This document shows, in pieces, positions 44,921 through 53,763 of a DNA stretch of 64,000 nucleotides (the first letter of the stretch is position 1; each line of letters opens with the position of its first letter). Made by a program: the position numbers and the translations under genes. The DNA is from Marinobacter sp. 2_MG-2023 (lineage in GTDB: Bacteria; Pseudomonadota; Gammaproteobacteria; Pseudomonadales; Oleiphilaceae), in assembly GCF_030546935.1 (NCBI RefSeq), contig NZ_JAUOPH010000001.1, positions 62,001-126,000 on the forward strand. The letters run 5' to 3'. The notes beneath the pieces were generated by a model, which worked only from the letters and a program-made list of their open reading frames with translations, was not told where the DNA came from and searched no databases.

Positions 44921-47903
44921 GAACCGCTCCGGCTGTGACTTCGGGTTTGTTGTAGCGGCCGGGCAGCAAACGACGCAACGACTCATAGCTGCGCTTTACC
45001 CACTCATCGAAGATACCTTCACGGGCACGTCGGATATTCTGTTCATGAATATCAATGGCACTGTCTTCGAAGGGATAAGCCTGTTCTTCAAGCAGCAACT
45101 CGTATTGGGAAAGCTCCAACTGACTCAGGCCCTCCGGCCGCTCGGAATCCATAAGATCGGCACCGAGACGGCTATAGATATGGGCGATCTGATAGCCTGC
45201 TTCCGTTGAAAATGACGATAGCCCGTAACTTGCCGTGGTTTGATAGGCCTGCACAGCATCTTCCAGCGCATCTGTTTTAGCCACCATGCTCTCGTTCAGG
45301 GGTAGTGTCAGTCGGATACTGTCATAGTAAGACAGCGCTTCCCGGGCGAAGGTGGCGGAGGCTGATGCTGCCAAGTAGCGCATGCGATCATCTGCAGCTT
45401 CAGGGTTCTCATCAACTTTTTCCATCTGCCTGCTTAGCCAGAAATTACGGCGCTCAATATCGCCACGAGACTCGTAAAGCTCCGCCAGCCGGTTAGCAGC
45501 TTCCATATATTCAGGTGCCGGATCCGGGTAGTTATTGGCATATTCGCGCCAGGTATCGATTGCCTTGCCGTCGTTTCCGGCCTGATCATAGAGCTCGGCT
45601 GCAATCTGCAGATTCTCGCGCCGCTCTTCTGGCGTGGTCGCCATGGCAACCATGCGATTGAGCTCGTCGCCGGCTTTTTCCCACTGCCCGGTTTCCCGAT
45701 AGGCGAACGCCAGCTTTGCCGGAACCGTATCAACCAGCTCGTGTTCAGGGAAACGTGAACGGAAGCCCGTGAGTACCTGTATGGCCTCATCCCAGCGCGC
45801 TGCGCTCACTAACAGAGATGCTGCGTCATATTGGGCATTGGCATTCAACACAGATGCTGGCGCTACCGCCCCCACCCGCAAATACTCACTGACAGCTGCG
45901 TCAATATTGCCCGCCTCTGCCAGTTGCTCTGCCTGGCGGAATACAGACGCCGCCATGTTTTCCTGTATCCCCGGCCGCCGCTCATCCTCAACGGACATCA
46001 TGGCCAGAGCGTCTCGGTAGGATTGTTCGGCCTCACCATAACGCGCAAGCTCAAACTGGCTGTGTCCTGCCATCAGCAGCGCCTCTGCAACCAGAGCCGG
46101 GTCTGCAGCCGGCTGCCAGGTTGCCAGCCGAGCGGCCATAGGAATGACCTCCTCCAGGTTCTGCTGATCAAATTCCCGCTGCAGGGCTATGTAATACACT
46201 CCCGGAGCGCGGGGGTCCTGCGGGAAGGCGTTCACGAATCTCAGGCGATTGAGTTGTTGGATTTCCTGTAGGGCGAAGAGATCAGCGCTGGTTTCATTCA
46301 GCCAGGTTTGCGAGTACTCACGAAATGCCAGAACCGAGGCATAGCCAGCCTCTGCGGCCCGCTCCGATACTTTGCCGGCAGCCGGATAATCATAGGCCAC
46401 GCGTTCAAATGCCTGGATGGCATCCGGCCACTCCTGCAATTCGATGTAGGTTTCTGCCAACAGAAACAAGCGCTCAGGAGTGCGGGGATGATCCGGGAAC
46501 GTAGCTGCAAATTCCGCATAATAAGAAGCAGCCTGGCGATAGTGTTCATCCGCTCCAGGCCCGGGTTTCCTGGTGATGCCAGGTTCACCATTCCCGCTCT
46601 TCGGGATGCTTTGCTGTTCCTTTCTGGCTTCGCCTGCCAGCAAATAATGGCGATCTGCCAGTTCCGGCAGCAGGATTTCAAGCTGGGTTTCGATGTAGGC
46701 CAGAGTCTCGGGTTCAGCCTGCGGCCAGTAAGCACTATAGATCCCGTAACGCTCGATAAACTTAGCCTTGCGATCAGGAATGACTTTCTGAAAGCCTGCC
46801 AGCTCAAGAGTATCGATTATCCGCATGTGATAGCGCGGGGCCCAGGGGCTGTCCGGATGCTCGTCAATGTATGCCTCAAATACCTCAACGGCGTCGCTGT
46901 AGCGCTCACGCTCGATCAGCAGCTTGCTATAGCGGTCGTAAACGAGGACTTCATAGGGTCGGCTACCCGTCTCCCGAAACAGAGTTTGCAAAGTCTCTGC
47001 GCCGTCAAGATAAGACAGTGAGAGGCCGACAACCCGGAACAAGTCTTCCGTGAGCGTCTTATACCGCTGGTCGGACGCTTCTGCATCCTGTGCACCCGGC
47101 ATAATCAAATCCAGCACTTCGACGTAGCTGAGTAGTGCCTGCTGGTAATTACCTTGCTTGAACTGGCTCCAACCCTTCATGTAATAGGCATTCATCAAAA
47201 AGGTCGGATCGGCGCTTTCTTTGCTGCTGGCGCGTTCACCACCGGCGGAAGCAACCTCATCAAAAGCCTGCTCTGCCTCAGCATATCGCCCATTGATAAA
47301 GAGAATATCAGCACGCCGGAACTGAGCTTCGAGCCAGTAATCCGAATCCGGATACTGTGTTACCAGGGTATCCAGAGCAACCAGCTGTTCGCCGGTCATG
47401 CCGCGCAACTCCCAGGCTCTGGATAGCTGATAGTAAATCTGGTCGTTGCCCTCACGCTCAGGATATTCCGCCAACAGGTTGGTGTAGGCCGCAATCGCTC
47501 CGGACAGATCATCTTCTGCGGTGTCTGTCATGATGCGCTCGGCCCGCGCGAACTCGAGGTCGGCGAGACGGTGCCGGATGGTGACCTGCTTGACGGGGTC
47601 ATCCACCAGCGGAAGTAAATCCCGGTAACTGCGCATCACTGATTCAAGGGAAACGGCCTCCTGCAGACTTTCATCAGGTTTGCCCTCCACCGCAACATGA
47701 TTTGCCTCACTCTTCGTGCCTGCCGTACCTATAGACGCCAGAGTTCCGGGCCGCGCTGCTGGCATTTCGTCGTCACCCTGCCCCCACCCAAGTACCTGGC
47801 ATCCTGTAGCCAGCAGCGCACAAAACACAGGCACCAGCATTTTTGCCGGAGCCAAAGCTGAGCGCTGGACGTGTCGCAGAGTTTGGAGAGGCATTTTAAT
47901 CAT
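44907..47903 (-). CDS. large TPR-repeat lipoprotein
   Basis: The 998-residue protein has a lipobox in FCALLATGCQVLG and many TPR-like helical pairs over its whole length (for example NDQIYYQLSRAWELRGMTGE, DYWLEAQFRRADILFINGRY, EAGYASVLAFREYSQTW). The ATG at 47903 is preceded by GGAGG and overlaps the upstream stop by 8 bases. It would be a long periplasmic scaffold. In the Myxococcus Glt machine large TPR proteins play this part; direct orthology cannot be shown by eye. Confidence 0.82.
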   Translation of the reverse strand: MIKMPLQTLRHVQRSALAPAKMLVPVFCALLATGCQVLGWGQGDDEMPAARPGTLASIGTAGTKSEANHVAVEGKPDESLQEAVSLESVMRSYRDLLPLVDDPVKQVTIRHRLADLEFARAERIMTDTAEDDLSGAIAAYTNLLAEYPEREGNDQIYYQLSRAWELRGMTGEQLVALDTLVTQYPDSDYWLEAQFRRADILFINGRYAEAEQAFDEVASAGGERASSKESADPTFLMNAYYMKGWSQFKQGNYQQALLSYVEVLDLIMPGAQDAEASDQRYKTLTEDLFRVVGLSLSYLDGAETLQTLFRETGSRPYEVLVYDRYSKLLIERERYSDAVEVFEAYIDEHPDSPWAPRYHMRIIDTLELAGFQKVIPDRKAKFIERYGIYSAYWPQAEPETLAYIETQLEILLPELADRHYLLAGEARKEQQSIPKSGNGEPGITRKPGPGADEHYRQAASYYAEFAATFPDHPRTPERLFLLAETYIELQEWPDAIQAFERVAYDYPAAGKVSERAAEAGYASVLAFREYSQTWLNETSADLFALQEIQQLNRLRFVNAFPQDPRAPGVYYIALQREFDQQNLEEVIPMAARLATWQPAADPALVAEALLMAGHSQFELARYGEAEQSYRDALAMMSVEDERRPGIQENMAASVFRQAEQLAEAGNIDAAVSEYLRVGAVAPASVLNANAQYDAASLLVSAARWDEAIQVLTGFRSRFPEHELVDTVPAKLAFAYRETGQWEKAGDELNRMVAMATTPEERRENLQIAAELYDQAGNDGKAIDTWREYANNYPDPAPEYMEAANRLAELYESRGDIERRNFWLSRQMEKVDENPEAADDRMRYLAASASATFAREALSYYDSIRLTLPLNESMVAKTDALEDAVQAYQTTASYGLSSFSTEAGYQIAHIYSRLGADLMDSERPEGLSQLELSQYELLLEEQAYPFEDSAIDIHEQNIRRAREGIFDEWVKRSYESLRRLLPGRYNKPEVTAGAVHDLG

Positions 47904-49884
47904 TAGCAGCCTCCGCACTCTGGCCTTCCCGAAACAGATGATCCGCCAGCCGCGCCTGGGCATGTCGGGATGCAACCAGGTAGCGACGTAGCTCACTGCT
48001 CTGTTGCTCAAGCGCTTCATCCAACCGACTCATCAGAATGCCCCGCGCCTGCTGCAATGCACCTTGCACCTGGGCTTTCAGTTCCTGAAGTTCGGTAGCT
48101 TTGCGGATCAGCCGGCGGGCAAGTTCGTCATGCTCCGCGTCCCCTGAAATCAGAGCTTCGATAGCAGCTCTTTGATTCCGAAACTGTTCCATTTCCCGGT
48201 TCAGCTCGCGCAACTGTTTCTGGGCTTCCCAACGATTGACGCCGTAATCGTTCGCCACTGTCCAGTCGAAATAGGCTTGCATCCGCTCATAGCTCGCTCG
48301 CTGTCTGGCCGTGTTCTGATCAACCGGAAGTTGCGCGAGCGTCGCCGCAACTTTAGTCAGCCGCGCCTTCAAGTCTTCCTGTTCCGTTGTCATGAAAAAT
48401 TCAGCGTCTTCTCTGGCAAGTGCGGATTCAATATCCGTACGGAATGAATTCTGTGCATCCACCCAATCGTCTGCTTGCTGTCGCTCAAGCTCATAGCGTG
48501 CTTCACGGCTTCGGCGTTCGCGCTGTATCTTTCGTGTCTCGAGCATGGCTTCAAAGGTGCTGAGCTGCTCCTCCCGCTGAGCCAGCAAAGCCTGCATCCG
48601 GTAGAGTTCGTTGAGTTCCCCCAAAGCCTGCTGGAAGGCTTCTGTTGCGAGCACCTCCGAAAGCCCGAAATCAGCAGGCGTTACCCGGGGGCGCCCATAG
48701 GCATCGGTAATAATGTCATCGCTGTCGCGGAGAAAACTCAACCGCGCCATCAGATTCTCTTCGGTCAGTGCCCGCCGGGCTATTATCAGCTCCTCTCCCC
48801 GGTTTTCGTAATGTTCAGCAGCCTGCGTAAACGCGTTCAGCGCCCTGCGCGGCTGATTCATCTGTTCCAGCACATAACCTCGGGCATAAGGAACCTGCTC
48901 TCTCCAGGCTAGAAACAGCGTGCGCTGCGACAGGGCATCAAGTGCATCGAGAGCCCGCTGCATCCGGCCCTGACCGGCGGCAGCGACCGCATAGTCAAAC
49001 AGGGCTCTGTCGGAAAACACTCCATCCAGAGGCATAGCGCCCAAGAGTGCCAGGGCATCATCAAAGCGGGAGTCTCTAAGGTAGAGCCTGGCAAGCGACA
49101 ACCGGCTTTTATCCAGTAACGCACGATGCTCGGCAACCAGGTCTTCCTTTGGATCCTCATCTTCCATATCGGCAATAAGGGTGTTCAGACTTTGCTGTGC
49201 TCCCGTGACATCTCCGGCGGCAATCTCACCCATGGCCAGGTTGTAGCCCAGGTAGTGCGCCCATAAGCCTGATTTCCCTAGCTGCTGTCGCAGGCTCTCG
49301 ACCAGAGCATTATCACCGAAGGCGTCGGATTTCATGGCTAGCCGGGCTCTCAGATAAAGCCATTCCGGGTAAAGCCCTGAATCACTTTCTTCGAAAACAT
49401 CTGCATCTACTCGCTGAAGGCTCTCAAAAGCTGGGCCCTGCTCTCCTTCGAGATAGAACACTTTTCCCAGATAAAACCAGGCCTGGCTTCGCACATCAGG
49501 CGTCAGGCTTACACGCGGTTTTTTACTATCAGTTTCATCGTTTTCCGCGGTATTCGTTTCTTCAAGCAGTCGGGTGAACAGGTCGCTAGCTTCACGGGTC
49601 ATGCCATAAGAGAGCATAAGCCCGCCTTCGACTAGTTCCGGGTAGGCGCCATGGCCAACGATGCCGCCGCGCTCTCGCGCCACATCCAGCAATGTCAGCG
49701 CATCAAAGGCATCGCCCTGGTAATAGTTGTATAACACCCAACCATATACCGGATCGCCGGCCCTTTCCGGAGCGTCGTCAGCAGTTAGTGCCGGTGCGCC
49801 AAGCATGAACGCTGCGGCGGCTGCCAGGCGCACCGCCAAACCGGAATGAAATACCCTTGCGATCAATGCCACAGGTCGTGTCAC
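47896..49884 (-). CDS. periplasmic TPR and coiled-coil protein
   Basis: The 662-residue protein has a signal peptide (AAAAAFMLGAPALTADD). A TPR-like helical region at about 30-400 precedes a long coiled coil at about 430-640, rich in Glu, Arg and Gln (RRSREARYELERQQADDW). The GTG at 49884 overlaps the upstream stop as GTGA and follows GGAG; a GTG at 49890 is a less likely start. It could span the periplasm between scaffold and energiser. The function is unknown. Confidence 0.75.
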   Translation of the reverse strand: MTRPVALIARVFHSGLAVRLAAAAAFMLGAPALTADDAPERAGDPVYGWVLYNYYQGDAFDALTLLDVARERGGIVGHGAYPELVEGGLMLSYGMTREASDLFTRLLEETNTAENDETDSKKPRVSLTPDVRSQAWFYLGKVFYLEGEQGPAFESLQRVDADVFEESDSGLYPEWLYLRARLAMKSDAFGDNALVESLRQQLGKSGLWAHYLGYNLAMGEIAAGDVTGAQQSLNTLIADMEDEDPKEDLVAEHRALLDKSRLSLARLYLRDSRFDDALALLGAMPLDGVFSDRALFDYAVAAAGQGRMQRALDALDALSQRTLFLAWREQVPYARGYVLEQMNQPRRALNAFTQAAEHYENRGEELIIARRALTEENLMARLSFLRDSDDIITDAYGRPRVTPADFGLSEVLATEAFQQALGELNELYRMQALLAQREEQLSTFEAMLETRKIQRERRSREARYELERQQADDWVDAQNSFRTDIESALAREDAEFFMTTEQEDLKARLTKVAATLAQLPVDQNTARQRASYERMQAYFDWTVANDYGVNRWEAQKQLRELNREMEQFRNQRAAIEALISGDAEHDELARRLIRKATELQELKAQVQGALQQARGILMSRLDEALEQQSSELRRYLVASRHAQARLADHLFREGQSAEAAND

Positions 49885-50432
49885 TCCCACTCCACGATGG
49901 AAACCATGGGCTGATAATCTGAGGAACGATCCTGAATACGAATCTCCAGAGCAGCGGTGTCAGTGCCCTTTTCAAAAGCCAGGCTCGCTGCCTGCTTATA
50001 GGCACGATTATCCGGCCCGATACCCTCCACAAACGCGGTTACCTCATGGGTACCGGTTTTCAGATTGCCGATAAACAAGCGCTGCATGCCGCCACGCTCA
50101 AGGGCTGACACCTGGCGATCTGTGTAAAGATGGGATGCCACAATATCGCCGTTCACCTTCAGCTTCACTGCGTCCAGTTTGAGAAACTCACCCGCATCAA
50201 CACTGAGGAATACTGCAAATTGGGTGCTGGCCGGGAATAGAAGGTCTTCTTCCAGAATGAAAAGATCCCGATTAAGGCCGATGACTTTCTTTTTCAGGTC
50301 CTCTACGCGTTCCGCAACGGCCTGGCTGTCCTCAGCCGTGCCTGACTCTGCGTGCACCGCTGCACTCATGAACAGCATCATTGCTACGCATGCACCAGCC
50401 AACAGGGTTTTGAAAAAATCCGTCATAATCAT
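49881..50432 (-). CDS. periplasmic protein of unknown function
   Basis: The 183-residue protein has a signal peptide (FMSAAVHAES). A short coiled coil follows (VAERVEDLKKKVIGLNRDLF), and then a beta-rich domain (TQFAVFLSVDAGEFLKLDAV, GTHEVTAFVEGIGPDN) that looks like an immunoglobulin-type or PEGA-like fold. It overlaps the downstream TPR/coiled-coil gene by 4 bases and lies 13 bases after the DUF3570 gene. It is likely a structural part of the envelope complex; no function can be assigned. Confidence 0.68.
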   Translation of the reverse strand: MIMTDFFKTLLAGACVAMMLFMSAAVHAESGTAEDSQAVAERVEDLKKKVIGLNRDLFILEEDLLFPASTQFAVFLSVDAGEFLKLDAVKLKVNGDIVASHLYTDRQVSALERGGMQRLFIGNLKTGTHEVTAFVEGIGPDNRAYKQAASLAFEKGTDTAALEIRIQDRSSDYQPMVSIVEWE

Positions 50433-50445
50433 GTTTCCTGCAAAC

Positions 50446-51606
50446 TCAGTATTCGAGAATCAGCGATGCTCTGGTAACCAGCGCATCGAATGAGTAGAGA
50501 GGCTCTTCGCCCGGTAGATAGCTACCGCTCGCTGTGACATCCCGGAAGTTGTCATAGTCAAAGTTCAGCCAGTCCAGCAACAAACTGACCTGCACACGTT
50601 TGATGCCGGGCAACGAAGGCTGCTTCCATTCGTAGACGGCGCCGGTTGCCAGAGTTGTGCCCGAAAGGGAACTTAACTCTTTATCCCTTGCCAGGTGAGT
50701 CTGCGAGTTTTCATAAGCGTAAAGATCGCTGTAGAAGTCGGCCTCACCCTGGCGGTAATAGCGAATCGAGCCCTCGAGCGACCAACGCTCATTCAACGCA
50801 TGCACATACCCCAGTTCTAAGGTGTGGGCGCTAATCCCCCAGGTGTCACTGAAATACCGGTATTCGCCATGAACCGATGCCCGATAAGGTAGATAGTAAA
50901 TCGCCCGGGCAGCCACCGAGGTGCTGGTTCTGGTTTCCGGATAACGCTCTGGTTGATAGAGAAACGAGGTGGCGTCATTAGGGTCCAGGTAGCGGTTCTG
51001 ACGGTATGGGTTCTGCAGGAAACCTTCGTCTGTCACCACCTCCAGGTCCAGGCCAACCAACATGTTTCGGGTGAGTACCTGGCTAAAGCCCAGCTGGTAA
51101 TTTCTACGATCGGCATCTTCGTTAAAGTTGGAGTTGCCAATCTGGCCGACCTCATCCCAACCGCTCGCATAACCAAGAGTAACGGTCGACATGCCACCGA
51201 AGAATTCCTGGCTAACCGTAAAGTAGGCAGTATTTGCTTCGTAATCGTTCTCTGAGCTGTTGGTAAAGCCCAGACTCATGATCGCGCGATCGTAGAGATA
51301 ATCGACACCGAGGGTGTATTCGGTCCGCTCTTCTGTATAGGCACTGGCCGTTGCAAGTACGTCGACAGAAGCCGCCGACACCGTATCCACATAGTATTGC
51401 CCGGTCACGGATACCTGAGGCCCGGCACTCTTGCGCACCAGCACTGAGGGCCCATCAATCACCATACCGCCGCCGTCGTAGCGATGGTAAAGCACATCCA
51501 CGTTATCGACCGGTAAGGTAGCGGCCTGCGTAAACGAACAGAAAACCGCCAGGGTAAGAAAAAACCAGGCCGCACGCGCCGGGCGTGAGCGATCAGTTAC
51601 AACCAC
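50446..51606 (-). CDS. DUF3570 outer-membrane beta-barrel protein
   Basis: The 386-residue protein has a signal peptide ending CSFTQAA. The DUF3570 opening region is VDVLYHRYDGGGMVIDGPSV, and outer-membrane strands continue to the final SLILEY. The GTG at 51606 is chosen because GGAGG lies 5 bases upstream and it overlaps the end of the DUF4266 gene. DUF3570 proteins regularly accompany DUF4266, a TlpA-like thioredoxin and ApbE; here three are adjacent and apbE lies at 62024. The function of the barrel is not known. Confidence 0.85.
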   Translation of the reverse strand: MVVTDRSRPARAAWFFLTLAVFCSFTQAATLPVDNVDVLYHRYDGGGMVIDGPSVLVRKSAGPQVSVTGQYYVDTVSAASVDVLATASAYTEERTEYTLGVDYLYDRAIMSLGFTNSSENDYEANTAYFTVSQEFFGGMSTVTLGYASGWDEVGQIGNSNFNEDADRRNYQLGFSQVLTRNMLVGLDLEVVTDEGFLQNPYRQNRYLDPNDATSFLYQPERYPETRTSTSVAARAIYYLPYRASVHGEYRYFSDTWGISAHTLELGYVHALNERWSLEGSIRYYRQGEADFYSDLYAYENSQTHLARDKELSSLSGTTLATGAVYEWKQPSLPGIKRVQVSLLLDWLNFDYDNFRDVTASGSYLPGEEPLYSFDALVTRASLILEY

Positions 51607-51829
51607 AACCACCTCCGGCTCCACCTTCTGCTCCACGGGCGGACTCCCGTGCTTGGTAAACATGGTGCATGTAGGAATCTGCCTTACCATGGCGGCTCAG
51701 GTTCATCACCGGATCAGCCAGCCGATCTCGCTCATAAGGCTTCACCCAGGGCTTTACAGAACTGCAGCCGGAGGTTGCTGACACTAACAACACCAACAGC
51801 AACGGGATGATGATGGTTGATTTGCTCAT
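51593..51829 (-). CDS. DUF4266 small lipoprotein with Gly-Cys C-terminus
   Basis: The 78-residue protein has a lipobox (LLVSATSGCSSV), the DUF4266 core VKPWVKPYERDRLADPVMN and a C-terminal tail GGAGGGCGCN with two cysteines. The ATG at 51829 follows GTAGG; a longer in-frame start overlaps the TlpA gene. It is sandwiched between TlpA and DUF3570. The paired tail cysteines next to an exported thioredoxin suggest a redox- or cofactor-modified protein, which is an inference. Confidence 0.86.
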   Translation of the reverse strand: MSKSTIIIPLLLVLLVSATSGCSSVKPWVKPYERDRLADPVMNLSRHGKADSYMHHVYQARESARGAEGGAGGGCGCN

Positions 51830-51849
51830 AACGCCTACCTGCCCCGGAA

Positions 51850-52347
51850 TCACTCTCGCACCAGTTCCCTGATCTGGGTTTCATACTCGTCTTCGTAACC
51901 GGGCTTATAACCGTAATGAATGTAGCGGGCCTTGCCGTCGCGATCGATCATCACGGTTGTCGGCATGGCGGGCACTTCGTAAAGCTCGCTTACAGAGCTT
52001 TCCGGGTCGTAAAGGATCGGATAGTTCACTGGTACTTTATCCAGAAAACGCAACGCCTCGTCGCGGTTCTCGTCGACATTAACCGCAAGAATCGTGAAAC
52101 CCAGATCCTGATAGCGACTGTAGATATCGTCCATCAAAGGCATTTCCTGCCGGCATGGCCCACACCAGGACGCCCAGAAGTTCAGCATCACCACCTCACC
52201 ACGGTGATCTTCAAGCCGAATATTGTCTCCGGAGCGACTTTCCAGCGTGAAATCCGGGGCCGGGACGTTTATAGCGTCCCCCTGGGCCGTGAATGCTGCG
52301 CCCGAAAGGGCGAGTGCCAATGCAATGGCTGTAACCGGGTTGTTCAT
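51850..52347 (-). CDS. periplasmic TlpA-like thioredoxin
   Basis: The 165-residue protein has a signal peptide (ALSGAAFTAQGDA) and a thioredoxin/AhpC-TSA fold with the active site FWASWCGPCRQEMP (CGPC) and a cis-proline in VPAMPTTVMID. TlpA-type proteins reduce disulfides in apocytochromes or copper sites. AGGAG precedes the ATG. It is placed between the second barrel gene and DUF4266, so candidate clients are the DUF4266 tail cysteines and the haem proteins. DsbD (15635-17536) could recharge it. Confidence 0.92.
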   Translation of the reverse strand: MNNPVTAIALALALSGAAFTAQGDAINVPAPDFTLESRSGDNIRLEDHRGEVVMLNFWASWCGPCRQEMPLMDDIYSRYQDLGFTILAVNVDENRDEALRFLDKVPVNYPILYDPESSVSELYEVPAMPTTVMIDRDGKARYIHYGYKPGYEDEYETQIRELVRE

Positions 52348-52364
52348 TTCAAAGGCTCCTGTAC

Positions 52365-53024
52365 TCAGAAAAAGACCGACAATCCGGAACTGATTTCGGT
52401 ATTTATAGACGTCTTCTCGGGACCCACTACATCAATGCGATAGTAGTGCTGGCGCACACCCAGATGAATCGCAACACTGTCTGTCAGCAGAATCTGATAG
52501 CCGGCGCCGACATTCACGGTGAAACGGGTATCGCCGGCAAAATCAGTGGCGCCCGCTCCGGCAATCAGATAAAAGTTGGTGTTGAAGGCATAGTTTTCGG
52601 TAAGAAATGCCTCACCAGGCAAGACGTTATAACCGAGATTGATGTTGTAATAGCTGTAGTCGCGCTCACTGTCAGTCAGTACCTGCACGTTGCCAGCCAG
52701 ATTCTCAAAGCTGGTTTCACCGCCCTCCGCAAAACCGATTCCGGCTTCGAAAAAGAACGACTCACTCAAGTGATAGGTGAGCTTGCCACCGTAAACCATT
52801 GATGATTCGAAATCTTCGATATTGAGCACCCCTACAAAGGCTCCTACCTCGAAGTTCTCCGTATCAATCAGCGCTTCGTCTACCGGCACCGGTTTTACAT
52901 CCGGTTCGATCAAAGGCCGGTCATCACGCTCTGTCTCATCAGCCGCAAAGGTCTGAGGCGTAAACGTCATGATTTGTGCCAGGCAAAACCCGGTCAGAAA
53001 AAGATACTTAGTCCGATTTTCCAT
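52365..53024 (-). CDS. outer-membrane beta-barrel domain protein 2
   Basis: The 219-residue protein has a signal peptide (FTPQTFAA) and a small 8-strand-type barrel (FEVGAFVGVLNIEDFESSMV to GLSVFF). It ends in phenylalanine, as outer-membrane barrels do. It overlaps the preceding barrel gene by 31 bases and its end resembles that protein's (LSVFF against LSIFF), so the two may be diverged copies. Paired small barrels are part of Glt-like machines in Myxococcus (GltA/GltB), a likeness by type only. Confidence 0.78.
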   Translation of the reverse strand: MENRTKYLFLTGFCLAQIMTFTPQTFAADETERDDRPLIEPDVKPVPVDEALIDTENFEVGAFVGVLNIEDFESSMVYGGKLTYHLSESFFFEAGIGFAEGGETSFENLAGNVQVLTDSERDYSYYNINLGYNVLPGEAFLTENYAFNTNFYLIAGAGATDFAGDTRFTVNVGAGYQILLTDSVAIHLGVRQHYYRIDVVGPEKTSINTEISSGLSVFF

Positions 53025-53743
53025 TCTGTCGCTTCTTCGTTGGTTGATCGGCTGGTAAAGACTTTGTAGTCCTTGAACTCGGCCCGGATAAAATAACGAT
53101 CTGTGATGTAGACACGCAGGCCCAGGCCTGCATGGCCAATAGGGTTGTCACGTTCCTCAGGCTGAGCGAGCGTCGCTTTCGGATCCACCCATATATGGCC
53201 CACGCCAAGAGTGAAAAACGGTGAAACCCGCCAGTGAGGAAACGGTTGGTGCACAAGGTTGGCGTTCACCATGAGTATTTCCGAGGCGCTGCCCAGCACC
53301 TGTGAACCCCACAATTCTGCGGCCAGATTGGGTGTGAACCACCAGCCTCCATAACCAGAGGTTACCGAGGCCCCTTCAAACTCACCCATCATGATCCCGG
53401 TTTCCAGGCTCCGGGTACTGAATGACTCCAGATCCGGCACCTTGAGATCGACAAACTCACCTGTTGCGTCCCGGGTTTGCGCAATAGCCGCCACAGCCAC
53501 CCAGCCTTCGCGACCTTTTTCATCCCGGACTTTCATCCAGCCAGTCTTGCGCTGTAGAAGCGTGAGCCATTCACCCTGTTCGCTGCTGTGAAAAACCGGA
53601 TACCCCACCGCCGGGCCAGTTCGCCACTCAACGAAAGGCTCCACAACCTGAACCAAGGAAGCGGGTTCATCCTCACCCCACAACCAGCCGGCCCAGGCAG
53701 TTACAGGTAAACAGAGCGTCAGTATCAGAAAGGCAATGGGCAT
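52994..53743 (-). CDS. SH3-domain and outer-membrane beta-barrel protein 1
   Basis: The 249-residue protein has a signal peptide (LTLCLPVTAWA), a bacterial SH3 domain at about residues 28-85 (VEWRTGPAVGYPVFHSSEQG, then GWMKVRDEKGREGWV) and a C-terminal barrel ending KIGLSIFF. The SH3 part may bind peptidoglycan or a partner. The ATG at 53743 fits the signal peptide; longer readings overlap the upstream haem protein gene. It is second in the 15-gene run. Confidence 0.78.
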   Translation of the reverse strand: MPIAFLILTLCLPVTAWAGWLWGEDEPASLVQVVEPFVEWRTGPAVGYPVFHSSEQGEWLTLLQRKTGWMKVRDEKGREGWVAVAAIAQTRDATGEFVDLKVPDLESFSTRSLETGIMMGEFEGASVTSGYGGWWFTPNLAAELWGSQVLGSASEILMVNANLVHQPFPHWRVSPFFTLGVGHIWVDPKATLAQPEERDNPIGHAGLGLRVYITDRYFIRAEFKDYKVFTSRSTNEEATEWKIGLSIFF

Positions 53744-53763
53744 GGTTCTGGTATCAGTCCTGA

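Noticed and set aside
46308-47021. 237-codon plus-strand open frame
   Set aside because: Antisense to the large TPR lipoprotein, with no recognisable domain.
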